A stretch of DNA of 64,000 nt, from NCBI RefSeq assembly GCF_003231305.1, contig NZ_QKVM01000020.1, forward strand, positions 33,896 through 97,895, read 5' to 3'. The translations under genes and the position numbers were made by a program. The notes beneath the pieces were generated by a model. That model ran no database searches. It had not been told where the DNA came from and saw nothing but the letters and a program-made list of their open reading frames with translations. How positions within the stretch are numbered: position 1 is the first letter of the stretch; each line of letters begins with the position of its first letter. Below are positions 17,369 to 26,513 of this stretch, piece by piece. This DNA is from Pseudomonas sichuanensis. GTDB lineage: Bacteria > Pseudomonadota > Gammaproteobacteria > Pseudomonadales > Pseudomonadaceae.

Positions 17369-17671
17369 TTACAGCCCGAGTTCTTCGGGGGTAAGCATGT
17401 CGTTTTCGAAGGCGATCCAGCCGCCTTCGAGTTCGGCGTGGCCGTTGACGATCGGGCCGTAGTAGCTCAAGCCGTTCTCCAGGGTGACGCAGATGTGCGT
17501 GGCATCTTTTTCGGGGGCCGCGAGCGTGCCGACGAAATGCACTTTCTTCAGCACCTCGGTCACCGCCTCAAGGCCCGCGCGCATGTTGGTGTTCTCCGAG
17601 GCCTCGGTGTCGCCCCCACGGTCTTCGGCGCTGACGGTCACGGTGGCGATGTAGGGGTACTTGGTGCTCAA
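17369..17671 (-). CDS. Conserved-looking small protein of unknown function
   Basis: A 100-residue acidic soluble protein with no recognised domain. Visible elements are YPYIATVTVSAEDRGGDTEA near the start, a central VLKKVHFVGTLAAPEKDATH, and the C-terminal ENGLSYYGPIVNGHAELEGG. Its stop lies three bases from the stop of the convergent aminotransferase. Coding is supported by regular third-position GC. Confidence 0.72.
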   Translation of the reverse strand: MSTKYPYIATVTVSAEDRGGDTEASENTNMRAGLEAVTEVLKKVHFVGTLAAPEKDATHICVTLENGLSYYGPIVNGHAELEGGWIAFENDMLTPEELGL

Positions 17672-17748
17672 GCGAGGTTACCTCACAGGTGTATTAGGCG
17701 TATGGGCGCGTAGAGTACGGCAGGCGCTTCCGGTTGTCTCTACCGGCC

Positions 17749-17817
17749 TCATCGCGGGGCAAGCCCGCTCCCACGGTTGGACACCGGTTCGTGGGAGCGG
17801 GCTTGCCCCGCGATGAG
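17749..17817. repeat. REP inverted pair, 27-base perfect arms
   Basis: CTCATCGCGGGGCAAGCCCG and following bases to 17775 are repeated exactly inverted at 17791-17817, around a 15-base spacer. The GCAAG-type pair lies between the divergent small gene and the GTG-start gene. Confidence 0.92.
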
Positions 17818-17897
17818 TCTGATGATCCACATGGCCTCCCCTGCCCCGATCTGTTAGGGTGCCCGCCGATGCACGCCACACCACGCGAGGATACCGA

Positions 17898-18326
17898 GTG
17901 AGCGCAGAACTTCCCCTGATCGCCGACCTGTTCGAGGTCGACAAACGCCTGACCCTCAAGCCCGTCGTGGACTTCAACAGCTACCTGCGCAATGCCTTCG
18001 CCGATGGCGCCTGCCGCTGCCATCGCTGTGTAGAGGGCAACGGCGACGAAAGCAGCTACAGCCACCGCCACACCTTCGAACTGGAAGGCCGCACGGTCAA
18101 TCGCCGCTTCGCCAACACGGCCGGCAGTGACGTACTGCTGGTGCTGAAGAAGGCCTGGCTGTCCTACACCAAGAACGACCTGGTCACCGTCGGCGCACTG
18201 GACATGACCACCCTCAAGTCCTTCACCGAGGCCAACCTGCACGCCCGCCTGCTGGCCCTGCTGCCGGCCAGCGGCCTGGCCCGCGAAGTCGACGGCCAGT
18301 GGCAGTTGCAAGTGCTCGCCGACTGA
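17898..18326 (+). CDS. Unknown 142-residue protein upstream of EF-G2, GTG start
   Basis: I do not recognise a family. The protein is soluble, with a cysteine/histidine cluster near residue 36 (GACRCHRCVEGNGDESSYSHRH), which could bind metal, and a helical C-terminal half (VLLVLKKAWLSYTKNDLV). The GTG at 17898 is chosen because GCGAGGATA precedes it at the right distance; an earlier in-frame GTG at 17859 has none. It ends 67 bases before fusA2 on the same strand and may be cotranscribed. Confidence 0.75.
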   Translation: MSAELPLIADLFEVDKRLTLKPVVDFNSYLRNAFADGACRCHRCVEGNGDESSYSHRHTFELEGRTVNRRFANTAGSDVLLVLKKAWLSYTKNDLVTVGALDMTTLKSFTEANLHARLLALLPASGLAREVDGQWQLQVLAD

Positions 18327-18393
18327 CGGCGGCCACGGCAGGATTCTCCCGCTCTGCTAAGTTGGGAGAACCCTCACCCGCAGGTGACCCGCC

Positions 18394-20508
18394 ATGGCCC
18401 GCACGACCCCCATCGAGCTGTACCGCAATATCGGCATCGTCGCCCACGTCGATGCCGGCAAGACCACCACCACCGAGCGGATCCTGTTCTACACCGGGGT
18501 CAACCACAAGATGGGTGAGGTGCACGACGGCGCCGCGACCATGGACTGGATGGCCCAGGAGCAGGAGCGCGGCATCACCATCACCTCGGCGGCCACCACC
18601 GCGTTCTGGCAAGGCTCGACCAAGCAGTTCGAGCACAAGTACCGCTTCAACATCATCGACACCCCCGGCCACGTCGACTTCACCATCGAGGTGGAGCGCT
18701 CGTTGCGCGTACTCGATGGCGCGGTGGTGGTGTTCAGCGGCGCCGATGGCGTGGAACCGCAGTCCGAGACCGTCTGGCGCCAGGCCAACAAGTACCACGT
18801 GCCGCGCCTGGCCTATATCAACAAGATGGACCGCCAGGGCGCCGACTTCCTGCGCGTGGTGAAGCAGATCGACCAGCGCCTGGGCCACCACCCTGTGCCG
18901 ATCCAGCTGGCCATCGGCAGCGAGGAGAACTTCATCGGCCAGATCGACCTGGTGAAGATGAAGGCCATCTACTGGAACGACGCCGACAACGGCACCAGTT
19001 ACCGCGAAGAAGCGATCCCCGCCGAGCTGCAGGCCCTGGCCGATGAATGGCGGGCGCATATGATCGAGGCAGCGGCGGATGCCAGCGAAGCGCTGACCCT
19101 GAAGTTCCTCGACGGCGAGGAATTCACCACCGAGGAAATCAAGGCAGCCCTGCGCCAGCGCACCATCGCCAATGAAATCGTCCCGACCATCCTCGGCTCG
19201 TCGTTCAAGAACAAGGGCGTGCCGTTGATGCTCGACGCGGTGATCGACTACCTGCCCGCCCCATCCGAAATCCCCGCGATCAAGGGCACCGACCCGGACG
19301 ATGAAGAGAAGCACCTGGAACGCCACGCCGACGACAAGGAGCCGTTCTCGGCCCTGGCCTTCAAGATCGCCACCGACCCGTTCGTCGGCACCCTGACCTT
19401 CGCTCGGGTGTATTCGGGCGTGCTCAGCTCCGGCAATGCGGTGCTCAATTCGGTCAAGGGCAAGAAGGAACGCATCGGCCGCATGGTGCAGATGCACGCC
19501 AACCAGCGCGCCGAGATCAAGGACGTGTGCGCCGGCGACATTGCCGCGTTGATCGGCATGAAGGACGTGACCACCGGCGACACCCTGTGCGACATGGACA
19601 AGCCGATCATCCTCGAACGCATGGACTTCCCGGACCCGGTGATCTCCCAGGCGGTCGAACCCAAGACCAAAGGCGACCAGGAAAAAATGGGCATCGCCCT
19701 GAGCAAGCTGGCCCAGGAAGACCCGTCGTTCCGGGTCAAGACCGATGAGGAAACCGGGCAGACCATCATCTCCGGCATGGGTGAACTGCACCTGGACATC
19801 ATCATCGACAGGATGCGCCGCGAGTTCAACGTGGAGGCCAATATCGGCAAGCCGCAGGTGGCCTACCGCGAGAAGATCCGCAACACCTGCGAGATCGAAG
19901 GCCGCTTCGTGCGCCAGTCGGGCGGGCGTGGCCAGTATGGCCACTGCTGGATTCGCTTCGCCCCGGGCGACGAGGGCAAGGAAGGGCTGGAGTTCGTCAA
20001 CGAGATCGTCGGCGGCGTGGTGCCACGTGAGTACATCCCGGCGATCCAGAAAGGCATCGAGGAGCAGATGAAGAACGGCGTGCTGGCCGGCTACCCGCTG
20101 ATCAGCCTCAAGGCGGCGGTGTTCGACGGCTCGTACCACGACGTCGACTCCAACGAGATGGCCTACAAGATCGCCGCCTCGATGGCCACCAAGCAGTTGT
20201 CGCAGAAAGGCGGCGCCGTGTTGCTGGAGCCGGTGATGAAGGTCGAGGTGGTGACGCCCGAGGAGTATCAGGGCGACATCATGGGCGACCTGAGCCGGCG
20301 CCGTGGGATGATCCAGGACGGCGACGAGACCCCGGCCGGCAAGGTCATACGGGCCGAGGTGCCGCTGGGCGAGATGTTCGGCTACGCCACCTCGATGCGC
20401 TCGATGACCCAGGGCCGGGCCAGCTACACCATGGAATTCACCCGCTATGCCGAGGCACCGGCGAGCATTGCCGATAGCATCGTCAAGAAGAACCGCGGGG
20501 AGTCATGA
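18394..20508 (+). CDS. fusA2: Elongation factor G, second copy (EF-G2)
   Basis: A 704-residue translational GTPase. The G1 motif is AHVDAGKTT (residues 17-25), G2 lies in [12 protein letters not shown]3 is DTPGH and G4 is NKMD. Domains II-V follow, including [12 protein letters not shown] in domain IV. Unlike the main fusA it stands outside the str operon (rpsL, rpsG and tuf are absent), so this is the paralog that Pseudomonas carries in addition. Division of labour between the two copies (translocation and ribosome recycling) is known in some bacteria and is inferred here. A 95-base perfect hairpin follows the stop. Confidence 0.93.
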   Translation: MARTTPIELYRNIGIVAHVDAGKTTTTERILFYTGVNHKMGEVHDGAATMDWMAQEQERGITITSAATTAFWQGSTKQFEHKYRFNIIDTPGHVDFTIEVERSLRVLDGAVVVFSGADGVEPQSETVWRQANKYHVPRLAYINKMDRQGADFLRVVKQIDQRLGHHPVPIQLAIGSEENFIGQIDLVKMKAIYWNDADNGTSYREEAIPAELQALADEWRAHMIEAAADASEALTLKFLDGEEFTTEEIKAALRQRTIANEIVPTILGSSFKNKGVPLMLDAVIDYLPAPSEIPAIKGTDPDDEEKHLERHADDKEPFSALAFKIATDPFVGTLTFARVYSGVLSSGNAVLNSVKGKKERIGRMVQMHANQRAEIKDVCAGDIAALIGMKDVTTGDTLCDMDKPIILERMDFPDPVISQAVEPKTKGDQEKMGIALSKLAQEDPSFRVKTDEETGQTIISGMGELHLDIIIDRMRREFNVEANIGKPQVAYREKIRNTCEIEGRFVRQSGGRGQYGHCWIRFAPGDEGKEGLEFVNEIVGGVVPREYIPAIQKGIEEQMKNGVLAGYPLISLKAAVFDGSYHDVDSNEMAYKIAASMATKQLSQKGGAVLLEPVMKVEVVTPEEYQGDIMGDLSRRRGMIQDGDETPAGKVIRAEVPLGEMFGYATSMRSMTQGRASYTMEFTRYAEAPASIADSIVKKNRGES

Positions 20509-20527
20509 GACGAGCGCTGCGCACTCG

Positions 20528-20622
20528 ATTCGCGGGTAAATCGGGGCGCCGAACCGCCGCTCCCACAGGGATCGCGAAACCCTGTGGGAGCGGCGGTTCG
20601 GCGCCCCGATTTACCCGCGAAT
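20528..20622. repeat. Extended REP hairpin, 43-base perfect arms
   Basis: Bases 20528-20570 and 20580-20622 are exact reverse complements around the 9-base loop ATCGCGAAA. The arms start with the usual REP head ATTCGCGGGTAAA and end with CCGCTCCCACAGGG, but carry an extra GC-rich segment (TCGGGGCGCCGAACCG) between them. It is 19 bases after the fusA2 stop and before the convergent sulP stop, so it probably doubles as a terminator. Confidence 0.95.
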
Positions 20623-20647
20623 GCGCCAGGCCAGACAACGCCGCCTG

Positions 20648-22090
20648 TCAGTGCTGCTCACCCGCCCGCTTCAGCAGCTTCTTGCAACGCTCCGACAGAT
20701 GCACCACCCGCAACTGCTTTCCGGCCTTGGCATACCGCTCGCGCAAGGTCTTGAGCGCCGCGATCGCCGAATAATCGACGAAGCTCAAATGCTGACAATC
20801 CAAGGTCACCTGGGCCGGATCACCGGCCGGGTCGAACTGGTTGAGAAACGGCGTGGTCGAGGCGAAGAACAGCGTCCCATGCACCTGGTAATGCTTGTCG
20901 CCGGCCGCATCCACATGGCTGTCGGCGTACAGCTCACGCGCATGCTGCCAGGCGAAGTTGATCGCGGCGATGACGATACCGAACATCACCGCCGTTGCCA
21001 GGTCGGTGAACACCGTCACCACCGTCACCGCAACGATTGCCAGCACATCGCTCAACGGCACCTTGCGCAGCACCCGCAACGAGGCCCAGGCGAAGGTCTG
21101 CTGGGCCACCACGAACATCACGCCGACCAACGCCGCCAGCGGAATACGCTCGATCAACGGCGACAGGAACAACACGAACAGCAGGATCATCACCCCGGCC
21201 ACCACCCCCGACAGCCGCCCACGGCCGTTGGAGCTGAGGTTGATCACGGTCTGGCCGATCATCGCGCAGCCGCCCATGCCGCCGCACAGGCCCGAGACCA
21301 TGTTGGCCGCACCCAACGCCACGCACTCGCGGTCCGGGTAGCCGCGGCTCTCGGTGATTTCGTCGGTGAGGTTGAGGGTGAGCAGGGTTTCCAGCAGGCC
21401 GACCATGGCCATCAGCAGCGCATAGGGCGCGATGATCTTCAGCGTCTCGAGGTTCCACGGCACGTCCGGCAGGGCCAGTTGCGGCAAGCCGCCGGCGATG
21501 TGCGCCATGTCGCCGAGGGTGCGGGTGGGCAAGCCGAACAGGTACACCATCAGGCCGACGCCGAGGATCGCCACCAACGCCGGTGGCACCGCGCGGGTCA
21601 GCCTGGGCAGTACGTAGACCACCAGCATGGTCAGGGCCACCAGGCCGATCATCAGGTACAGCGGCGTGCCACTGAGCCAGCGCTCACCCTCCTTGAAGTG
21701 CTCCAGCTGGGCCAGGGCGATGACGATGGCCAGGCCATTGACGAAACCGAGCATGACCGGGTACGGCACCAGGCGCACCAGCTTGCCCAGGCGCAGCACG
21801 CCGAACAGGATCATCACCACCCCGCCCAGCAGCACCGTGGCCAGCAGGTATTGGGCGCCGTGCTGCACCACCAGGGCGACGATCACCACCGCCATCGAAC
21901 CGGCGGCGCCGGAGATCATCCCCGGACGGCCGCCGAACAGCGCGGTCAGGGTGCAGATGATGAACGCGCCGTACAGGCCCATCAACGGGTTGAGGTGGGC
22001 CACCAGGGCAAAAGCGATGCACTCGGGCACCAGGGCGAACGAGGTGGTGAGGCCGGCGAGCAGGTCGGCGCGTAGGCGAGCAGGTTTCAT
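20648..22090 (-). CDS. SulP-family anion transporter with STAS domain
   Basis: A 480-residue inner-membrane SLC26/SulP transporter. The first helices read ADLLAGLTTSFALVPECIAFAL and GLYGAFIICTLTALFGGRPGMISGAAGSMA, both hallmarks. About ten to twelve membrane segments precede a C-terminal STAS domain from about residue 390 (VTLDCQHLSFVDYSAIAALKTL). Family substrates include sulfate, bicarbonate and dicarboxylates; the sequence does not decide which. It converges with fusA2 across the long hairpin. Confidence 0.92.
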   Translation of the reverse strand: MKPARLRADLLAGLTTSFALVPECIAFALVAHLNPLMGLYGAFIICTLTALFGGRPGMISGAAGSMAVVIVALVVQHGAQYLLATVLLGGVVMILFGVLRLGKLVRLVPYPVMLGFVNGLAIVIALAQLEHFKEGERWLSGTPLYLMIGLVALTMLVVYVLPRLTRAVPPALVAILGVGLMVYLFGLPTRTLGDMAHIAGGLPQLALPDVPWNLETLKIIAPYALLMAMVGLLETLLTLNLTDEITESRGYPDRECVALGAANMVSGLCGGMGGCAMIGQTVINLSSNGRGRLSGVVAGVMILLFVLFLSPLIERIPLAALVGVMFVVAQQTFAWASLRVLRKVPLSDVLAIVAVTVVTVFTDLATAVMFGIVIAAINFAWQHARELYADSHVDAAGDKHYQVHGTLFFASTTPFLNQFDPAGDPAQVTLDCQHLSFVDYSAIAALKTLRERYAKAGKQLRVVHLSERCKKLLKRAGEQH

Positions 22091-22304
22091 GGGGGTCCTG
22101 TACAGGAAGCAAAGGCAGCACGCCCCGCTCCCACAGGACAGGCGTTGCCTTGAGGGGCGAGACTGAAATTCGAGGGGCGATGTTACGTAAATTGACTGAC
22201 AGCGACCAGCAACAGCCCCAACCTTTCACGCCCCTGTGATCCAGGCCCGGCAAGATGCCGACAAATTTGCCATCATGTTCACTCCACCCGCGGAGATCAT
22301 GGAC

Positions 22305-23039
22305 ATGCCGCTACGCCCCCTCCTCGCCTCACTGCTGCTGGCCGCCAGCCTCACCGCCCAGGCCGCCACCGAGGTCATCCCCCTGCAACACCGCAGCAGC
22401 GCCGAACTGCTGCCCGCCGCCCAGTCGTTCCTGGGCAAGGACGGCAGCGTCAGCACCTTCGAGGACAAGCTGATCGTCAATGCCAGCCAGGAGCGCATCG
22501 ACGACCTGCGCACCCTGCTGCAGCAACTGGACACCGCGCCCAAGCGCCTGCTGATCAGCGTCGACAACAACGACAGCAACTTCCAGGACAATCGCGGCAA
22601 TGCACGGGTCATCCATTACGGCACCGCCAACCGCGAAGGCGGCCTGCAGCAGATCCAGGCCAGTGAAGGGCAACCGGCGCTGATCCAGGTGGGCCAGAGC
22701 ATCCCCATCACCAGCACCTCCACCGACGGCTACGGGCGCATCCAGAGCGACACGCAATACCGCAATGTCACCCAGGGTTTCTACGTCACCCCACGCCTGA
22801 CCGGTGACACCGTACGCCTGCAAATCAGCACCAATAATGACCGAATGAGCCAGGAACGTGCCGATGTAGTGAAAGTGCAAAGCACCGACACAACGGTCAC
22901 CGGCAGGCTGGGTGAATGGATCACCCTGGCAGGCTACAACCAGGACAGTCAGGCCGAGCGCAGTGCGTCAAGCCTCAGCTACAGCACCCAACGTGGGGAA
23001 AATATGACTTTGCGTGTCAAAGTCGACCTTCTTGACTGA
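22305..23039 (+). CDS. Secretin-like periplasmic protein (short, N-domain plus secretin-like region)
   Basis: A 244-residue exported protein. The signal peptide is RPLLASLLLAASLTAQAA. The mature part opens with TEVIPLQHRSSAELLPAAQSFLG and LIVNASQERIDDLRTLLQQLD, a secretin N-domain (N1/N2-like) of type II/III secretion and pilus secretins. A strand-rich part with IQVGQSIPITSTSTDGYGR and VRLQISTNN follows, resembling the start of a secretin core. It is far shorter than true secretins and lacks a full gate region, and no secretion genes lie nearby. The ATG at 22305 is chosen because CGGAG is nine bases upstream. Its function is unknown. Confidence 0.82.
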   Translation: MPLRPLLASLLLAASLTAQAATEVIPLQHRSSAELLPAAQSFLGKDGSVSTFEDKLIVNASQERIDDLRTLLQQLDTAPKRLLISVDNNDSNFQDNRGNARVIHYGTANREGGLQQIQASEGQPALIQVGQSIPITSTSTDGYGRIQSDTQYRNVTQGFYVTPRLTGDTVRLQISTNNDRMSQERADVVKVQSTDTTVTGRLGEWITLAGYNQDSQAERSASSLSYSTQRGENMTLRVKVDLLD

Positions 23040-23540
23040 TCCCAGGCAATTCAAGGCCTCGACCAAAGGCCTTGAAACTGACCGGCAAGTCGCATTAGAC
23101 CAAAGATGTAGTAACCAGAAAAAAGCACTACAAAATCGTTGACAGGCTCTTTTTGGCAAAGGCATGATGGCCTCGCTCCCGCTAATCAGAGGCCCTGGCA
23201 AGGGTCTTCGGAGCGCCCTGCACACCACCAGCGCAGGCGCTTCGTGTCCATACGGCCCACAAGGCGGTTCGACGGGATTGCGACTGCAACGAAGAAGTTG
23301 TCCCGAGGGACGGAAGCGCATCACCGCAGTCATCAGCAATCGCGTAGCACCGCAGCACGGCATCCACGAGCCAATCTGCAGCGCACGCCTTCGCCCGGCC
23401 TGCACACCCTTCCCCCCCTTCGAGCCTTCTGCGTTCGCCGCCGCACTCCCCCGGACAGGACAGCCGCCCGGCCCTCTGACCCGCGTTTGTCGAGCATCAG
23501 CACAATTACACTCAAGATCGATGCGACGAGGTTTATTTCC
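23040..23540 (+). promoter_or_regulatory. 500-base region upstream of aceA, probably a long leader
   Basis: No convincing gene is seen here: open frames in this stretch lack ribosome binding sites and have proline/arginine-rich nonsense composition. A sigma-70-like promoter starts it (23139) and would give an aceA mRNA with a leader of roughly 370 bases, C-rich in its second half. No known riboswitch was recognised. Confidence 0.5.
23139..23168 (+). promoter_or_regulatory. Putative sigma-70 promoter of aceA
   Basis: TTGACA (23139-23144) and CATGAT (23163-23168) are 18 bases apart. The -35 is a consensus match and the -10 matches four of six. A second promoter nearer the gene cannot be excluded. 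Confidence 0.45.
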
Positions 23541-24866
23541 ATGGCACTGACACGCGAACAGCAAATTGCAGCCCTCGAGAAAGACTGGGCCGAAAACCCG
23601 CGCTGGAAAGGCGTGACCCGTACCTACACCGCCGCTGATGTCGTTCGCCTGCGTGGCTCGCTGCAACCGGAGCACACCCTGGCTCGCCAGGGCGCAGAGA
23701 AACTGTGGAAGCTGGTCACCCAAGGTGCCCACCCGTCCTTCCGCCCAGAAAAAGATTTCGTCAACTGCATGGGCGCCCTGACCGGCGGCCAGGCAGTGCA
23801 GCAGGTCAAGGCCGGCATCCAGGCCATCTACCTGTCCGGCTGGCAGGTTGCCGCCGACAACAACTCGGCCGAATCGATGTACCCCGACCAGTCGCTGTAC
23901 CCGGTCGACTCGGTACCGACCGTGGTCAAGCGCATCAACAACTCGTTCCGCCGCGCCGACCAGATCCAGTGGAAAGCCGGCAAGAACCCGGGCGACGAAG
24001 GCTACATCGACTACTTCGCGCCGATCGTGGCTGACGCCGAAGCCGGTTTCGGCGGCGTGCTGAACGCCTACGAGCTGATGAAGAACATGATCGAAGCGGG
24101 CGCCGCCGGCGTGCACTTCGAAGACCAGCTGGCCTCGGTGAAAAAATGCGGCCACATGGGCGGCAAGGTACTGGTACCGACCCAGGAAGCCGTACAGAAG
24201 CTGGTGGCTGCCCGCTTGGCCGCCGACGTTGCCGGTGTACCGACCATCATCCTGGCCCGTACCGACGCCAACGCCGCCGACCTGCTGACCAGCGACTGCG
24301 ACCCGTACGACCAGCCGTTCGTGATCGGCGACCGTACCCGTGAAGGCTTCTACAAAGTCCGCGCCGGCCTCGACCAGGCCATCTCCCGCGGCCTGGCCTA
24401 CGCGCCGTATGCCGACCTGATCTGGTGCGAAACCGCCAAGCCGGACCTGGACGAGGCCCGTCGCTTCGCCGAAGCGATCAAGAAGGAATACCCGGACCAG
24501 CTGCTGTCGTACAACTGCTCGCCTTCCTTCAACTGGAAGAAGAACCTGGACGACGCCACCATCGCCAAGTTCCAGCGCGAACTGTCGGCCATGGGCTACA
24601 AGCATCAGTTCATCACCCTGGCCGGCATCCACAACATGTGGCACGGCATGTTCAACCTGGCGCACGACTACGCCCGCAACGACATGACCGCCTACGTGAA
24701 GCTGCAGGAGCAGGAATTCGCCGACGCCAGCAAAGGCTACACCTTCGTGGCGCACCAGCAGGAAGTGGGCACCGGCTACTTCGACGACATGACCACCGTG
24801 ATCCAGGGTGGCGCTTCGTCGGTGACCGCACTGACCGGTTCGACCGAGGAAGAGCAGTTCCACTGA
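23541..24866 (+). CDS. aceA: Isocitrate lyase
   Basis: A 441-residue cytoplasmic enzyme that splits isocitrate to succinate and glyoxylate, opening the glyoxylate shunt for growth on acetate and fatty acids. The active-site signature KKCGHMGG is at residues 201-208, with catalytic Cys203. Other conserved parts are GGWQ-like [21 protein letters not shown] for metal binding, and [11 protein letters not shown]. The ATG at 23541 follows GACGAGGTTTATTTCC. A strong terminator closes the single-gene unit. Confidence 0.97.
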   Translation: MALTREQQIAALEKDWAENPRWKGVTRTYTAADVVRLRGSLQPEHTLARQGAEKLWKLVTQGAHPSFRPEKDFVNCMGALTGGQAVQQVKAGIQAIYLSGWQVAADNNSAESMYPDQSLYPVDSVPTVVKRINNSFRRADQIQWKAGKNPGDEGYIDYFAPIVADAEAGFGGVLNAYELMKNMIEAGAAGVHFEDQLASVKKCGHMGGKVLVPTQEAVQKLVAARLAADVAGVPTIILARTDANAADLLTSDCDPYDQPFVIGDRTREGFYKVRAGLDQAISRGLAYAPYADLIWCETAKPDLDEARRFAEAIKKEYPDQLLSYNCSPSFNWKKNLDDATIAKFQRELSAMGYKHQFITLAGIHNMWHGMFNLAHDYARNDMTAYVKLQEQEFADASKGYTFVAHQQEVGTGYFDDMTTVIQGGASSVTALTGSTEEEQFH

Positions 24867-24888
24867 GTTTGGTGAACTGTTGAAAAAT

Positions 24889-24920
24889 AAGGCCCGGGGC
24901 TTGTGAAAGCCCGGGCCTTT
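24889..24920 (+). terminator. Terminator of aceA
   Basis: AAGGCCCGGGGCTT pairs with AGCCCGGGCCTTT across a GTGAA loop, followed by TTTCTTGTT. It begins 22 bases after the aceA stop. Confidence 0.9.
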
Positions 24921-24939
24921 CTTGTTGCCTGTGTCGACC

Positions 24940-24965
24940 TCATCGCGGGGCAAGCCCGCTCCCAC
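24940..24965. repeat. Single REP copy (GCAAG type)
   Basis: TCATCGCGGGGCAAGCCCGC and its CTCCCAC tail form one REP unit with its internal GCGGG/CCCGC pairing, just past the aceA terminator. No inverted partner is adjacent. Confidence 0.85.
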
Positions 24966-25047
24966 ATGGAGCCCGCGATAGGGCCGGCACAGGCAATACT
25001 GCAGATCAGGTCTATCCTTGTGGCAGCCCAGCCAGCAAGGACCGCCC

Positions 25048-25710
25048 ATGCCCCGTCCAAGCCACCTGATCCTGATCGCCGTCGCAGCCGCTGCCCTCTA
25101 TCTATATGCACTGGCCAGCGACAACGCCCTGCTCGGCCTGCTGGTCAAACCCATTCCGGTACTGGCCCTGATCGCCTGGCTGAGCACCACACCCGCCACC
25201 CCTTACCGTCGCTGGATCATGATCGGCCTGGCCTTCTCGGTACTCGGCGACATCCTCCTGGCCATCCCCCGCGACCTGTTCGTGTTCGGCCTGGCCGCGT
25301 TCCTGTGCGCCCACCTCGCCTACCTGCGCGGTTACTGCAGCCTGACCCTGCGCCCGGCCTACCCCTCGCTGGCACTCGCACTGCTGGTGGGCGGCTCGCT
25401 GTTCGGCCTGCTCGCCAGCCACGGCCTGGGCCCACTGCTGATCCCGGTGGCGCTGTATGCCCTGGCGATCGGCTGCATGCTCTGGCGCGCCCTGGCCTGT
25501 GGTGGCGTCGCAGCACTGGGCGCCTGCGCCTTCGTATTCTCCGACAGCCTGATCGGCATCGACCGCTTCGTCAGCCCGTTTGCCGCCGCCCAGTACCTGA
25601 TCATCCTGCTCTACTGGCTCGGCCAGTGGCTGATCGCCGCCTCGGTCATTCGCGCCCCAACCTGCGAAGCATTGACCCAGAGCGGTACGCGCGAGCTTGG
25701 AAGCTGCTAG
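25048..25710 (+). CDS. YhhN-family membrane protein, lysoplasmalogenase-like
   Basis: A 220-residue inner-membrane protein with about eight hydrophobic helices. Typical YhhN features are LLVKPIPVLALIAWL, GLAFSVLGDILLAIP with its conserved aspartate, and FVFSDSLIGIDRFV with another. Eukaryotic TMEM86 relatives hydrolyse lysoplasmalogen; bacterial members are less well defined. The ATG at 25048 has AGCAAGGA upstream. Confidence 0.85.
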   Translation: MPRPSHLILIAVAAAALYLYALASDNALLGLLVKPIPVLALIAWLSTTPATPYRRWIMIGLAFSVLGDILLAIPRDLFVFGLAAFLCAHLAYLRGYCSLTLRPAYPSLALALLVGGSLFGLLASHGLGPLLIPVALYALAIGCMLWRALACGGVAALGACAFVFSDSLIGIDRFVSPFAAAQYLIILLYWLGQWLIAASVIRAPTCEALTQSGTRELGSC

Positions 25711-26090
25711 AACGAGCGTTTTTCGCATTTGCAAGTGGCGAGGCCGCCCAATGAACTTTGCAAGGCTCAGAACTGCTAAATCAATACAGCTCAATCCAAA
25801 TGATATTAATTATCATTACACAACTAAGCCGTCATTACGTCGAGTAAGAAACATAATTAACAAAACCGCACGCAATGCCCGAAACTCAAGGGTTTCAGCC
25901 AGTTACGAACGGTTTTTGTTCTTAAACCTACGAATAAATTTGCAACGGAAATTTTACTTGCACCGGGTTTACCCATAAAATCAGCGCGATTGATTCAGCT
26001 GCGACATTTGGTCACTGCGCCTGCGACACCGCGTCGCCGCTTTACTTATTTCAGACTTCAGAGCTGGGTCTCTGTATAAGGATTTCTAGC
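25711..26090 (+). promoter_or_regulatory. A+T-rich 380-base region upstream of the nuo operon
   Basis: This gap is much richer in A and T than its neighbours and has no credible gene; a 93-codon frame from 25697 lacks a ribosome binding site and looks like lysine/arginine-rich noise. It holds a Fur-box-like sequence (25801-25815), a structured segment (25859-25920) and the ribosome binding site TATAAGGA before nuoA. Promoters of the complex I operon must lie here or upstream. Confidence 0.6.
25801..25815. promoter_or_regulatory. Fur-box-like site upstream of nuo
   Basis: TGATATTAATTATCA matches the 7-1-7 Fur consensus TGATAAT-N-ATTATCA at 13 of 14 specified positions. It lies 276 bases before nuoA, at the start of the A+T-rich region. 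Whether it acts on nuo or on an unseen small transcript is open. Confidence 0.5.
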
Positions 26091-26504
26091 ATGTCCGATT
26101 CGGCAGGACTCATGGCCCACAACTGGGGCTTTGCCATCTTCCTCCTGGGTGTCGTCGGCCTGTGCGCCTTCATGCTCGGCCTGTCCAGCCTGCTCGGTAG
26201 CAAGGCCTGGGGTCGCGCCAAGAACGAACCCTTCGAATCCGGCATGCTGCCCGTCGGCAGCGCCCGTCTGCGCCTGTCCGCCAAATTCTATCTGGTCGCG
26301 ATGCTGTTCGTGATCTTCGATATCGAAGCCCTCTTCCTGTATGCATGGTCTGTGTCCGTCCGCGAAAGCGGCTGGACCGGATTCGTCGAAGCACTCGTTT
26401 TCATAGCAATTCTGTTGGCAGGTCTTGTCTACCTATGGCGCGTCGGGGCGCTCGATTGGGCTCCCGAAGGTCGCCGCAAGCGGCAAGCGAAGCTGAAACA
26501 ATGA
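26091..26504 (+). CDS. nuoA: NADH-quinone oxidoreductase subunit A
   Basis: A 137-residue membrane-arm subunit of complex I with three transmembrane helices. The conserved loop [20 protein letters not shown] and the acidic [13 protein letters not shown] helix are present. AAGGA lies upstream of the ATG at 26091. It opens the 13-gene nuo operon, which couples NADH oxidation to quinone reduction and proton pumping. Confidence 0.96.
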   Translation: MSDSAGLMAHNWGFAIFLLGVVGLCAFMLGLSSLLGSKAWGRAKNEPFESGMLPVGSARLRLSAKFYLVAMLFVIFDIEALFLYAWSVSVRESGWTGFVEALVFIAILLAGLVYLWRVGALDWAPEGRRKRQAKLKQ

Positions 26505-26513
26505 GGCTTTGGC

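Noticed and set aside
23164..23550. Possible 128-codon gene in the aceA leader
   Set aside because: It overlaps the aceA start, lacks a ribosome binding site and is rich in Pro/Arg/Cys without a family pattern.
25697..25978. Possible 93-codon gene before nuoA
   Set aside because: No ribosome binding site, it begins inside the YhhN gene, and its composition reflects the A+T-rich noncoding region.
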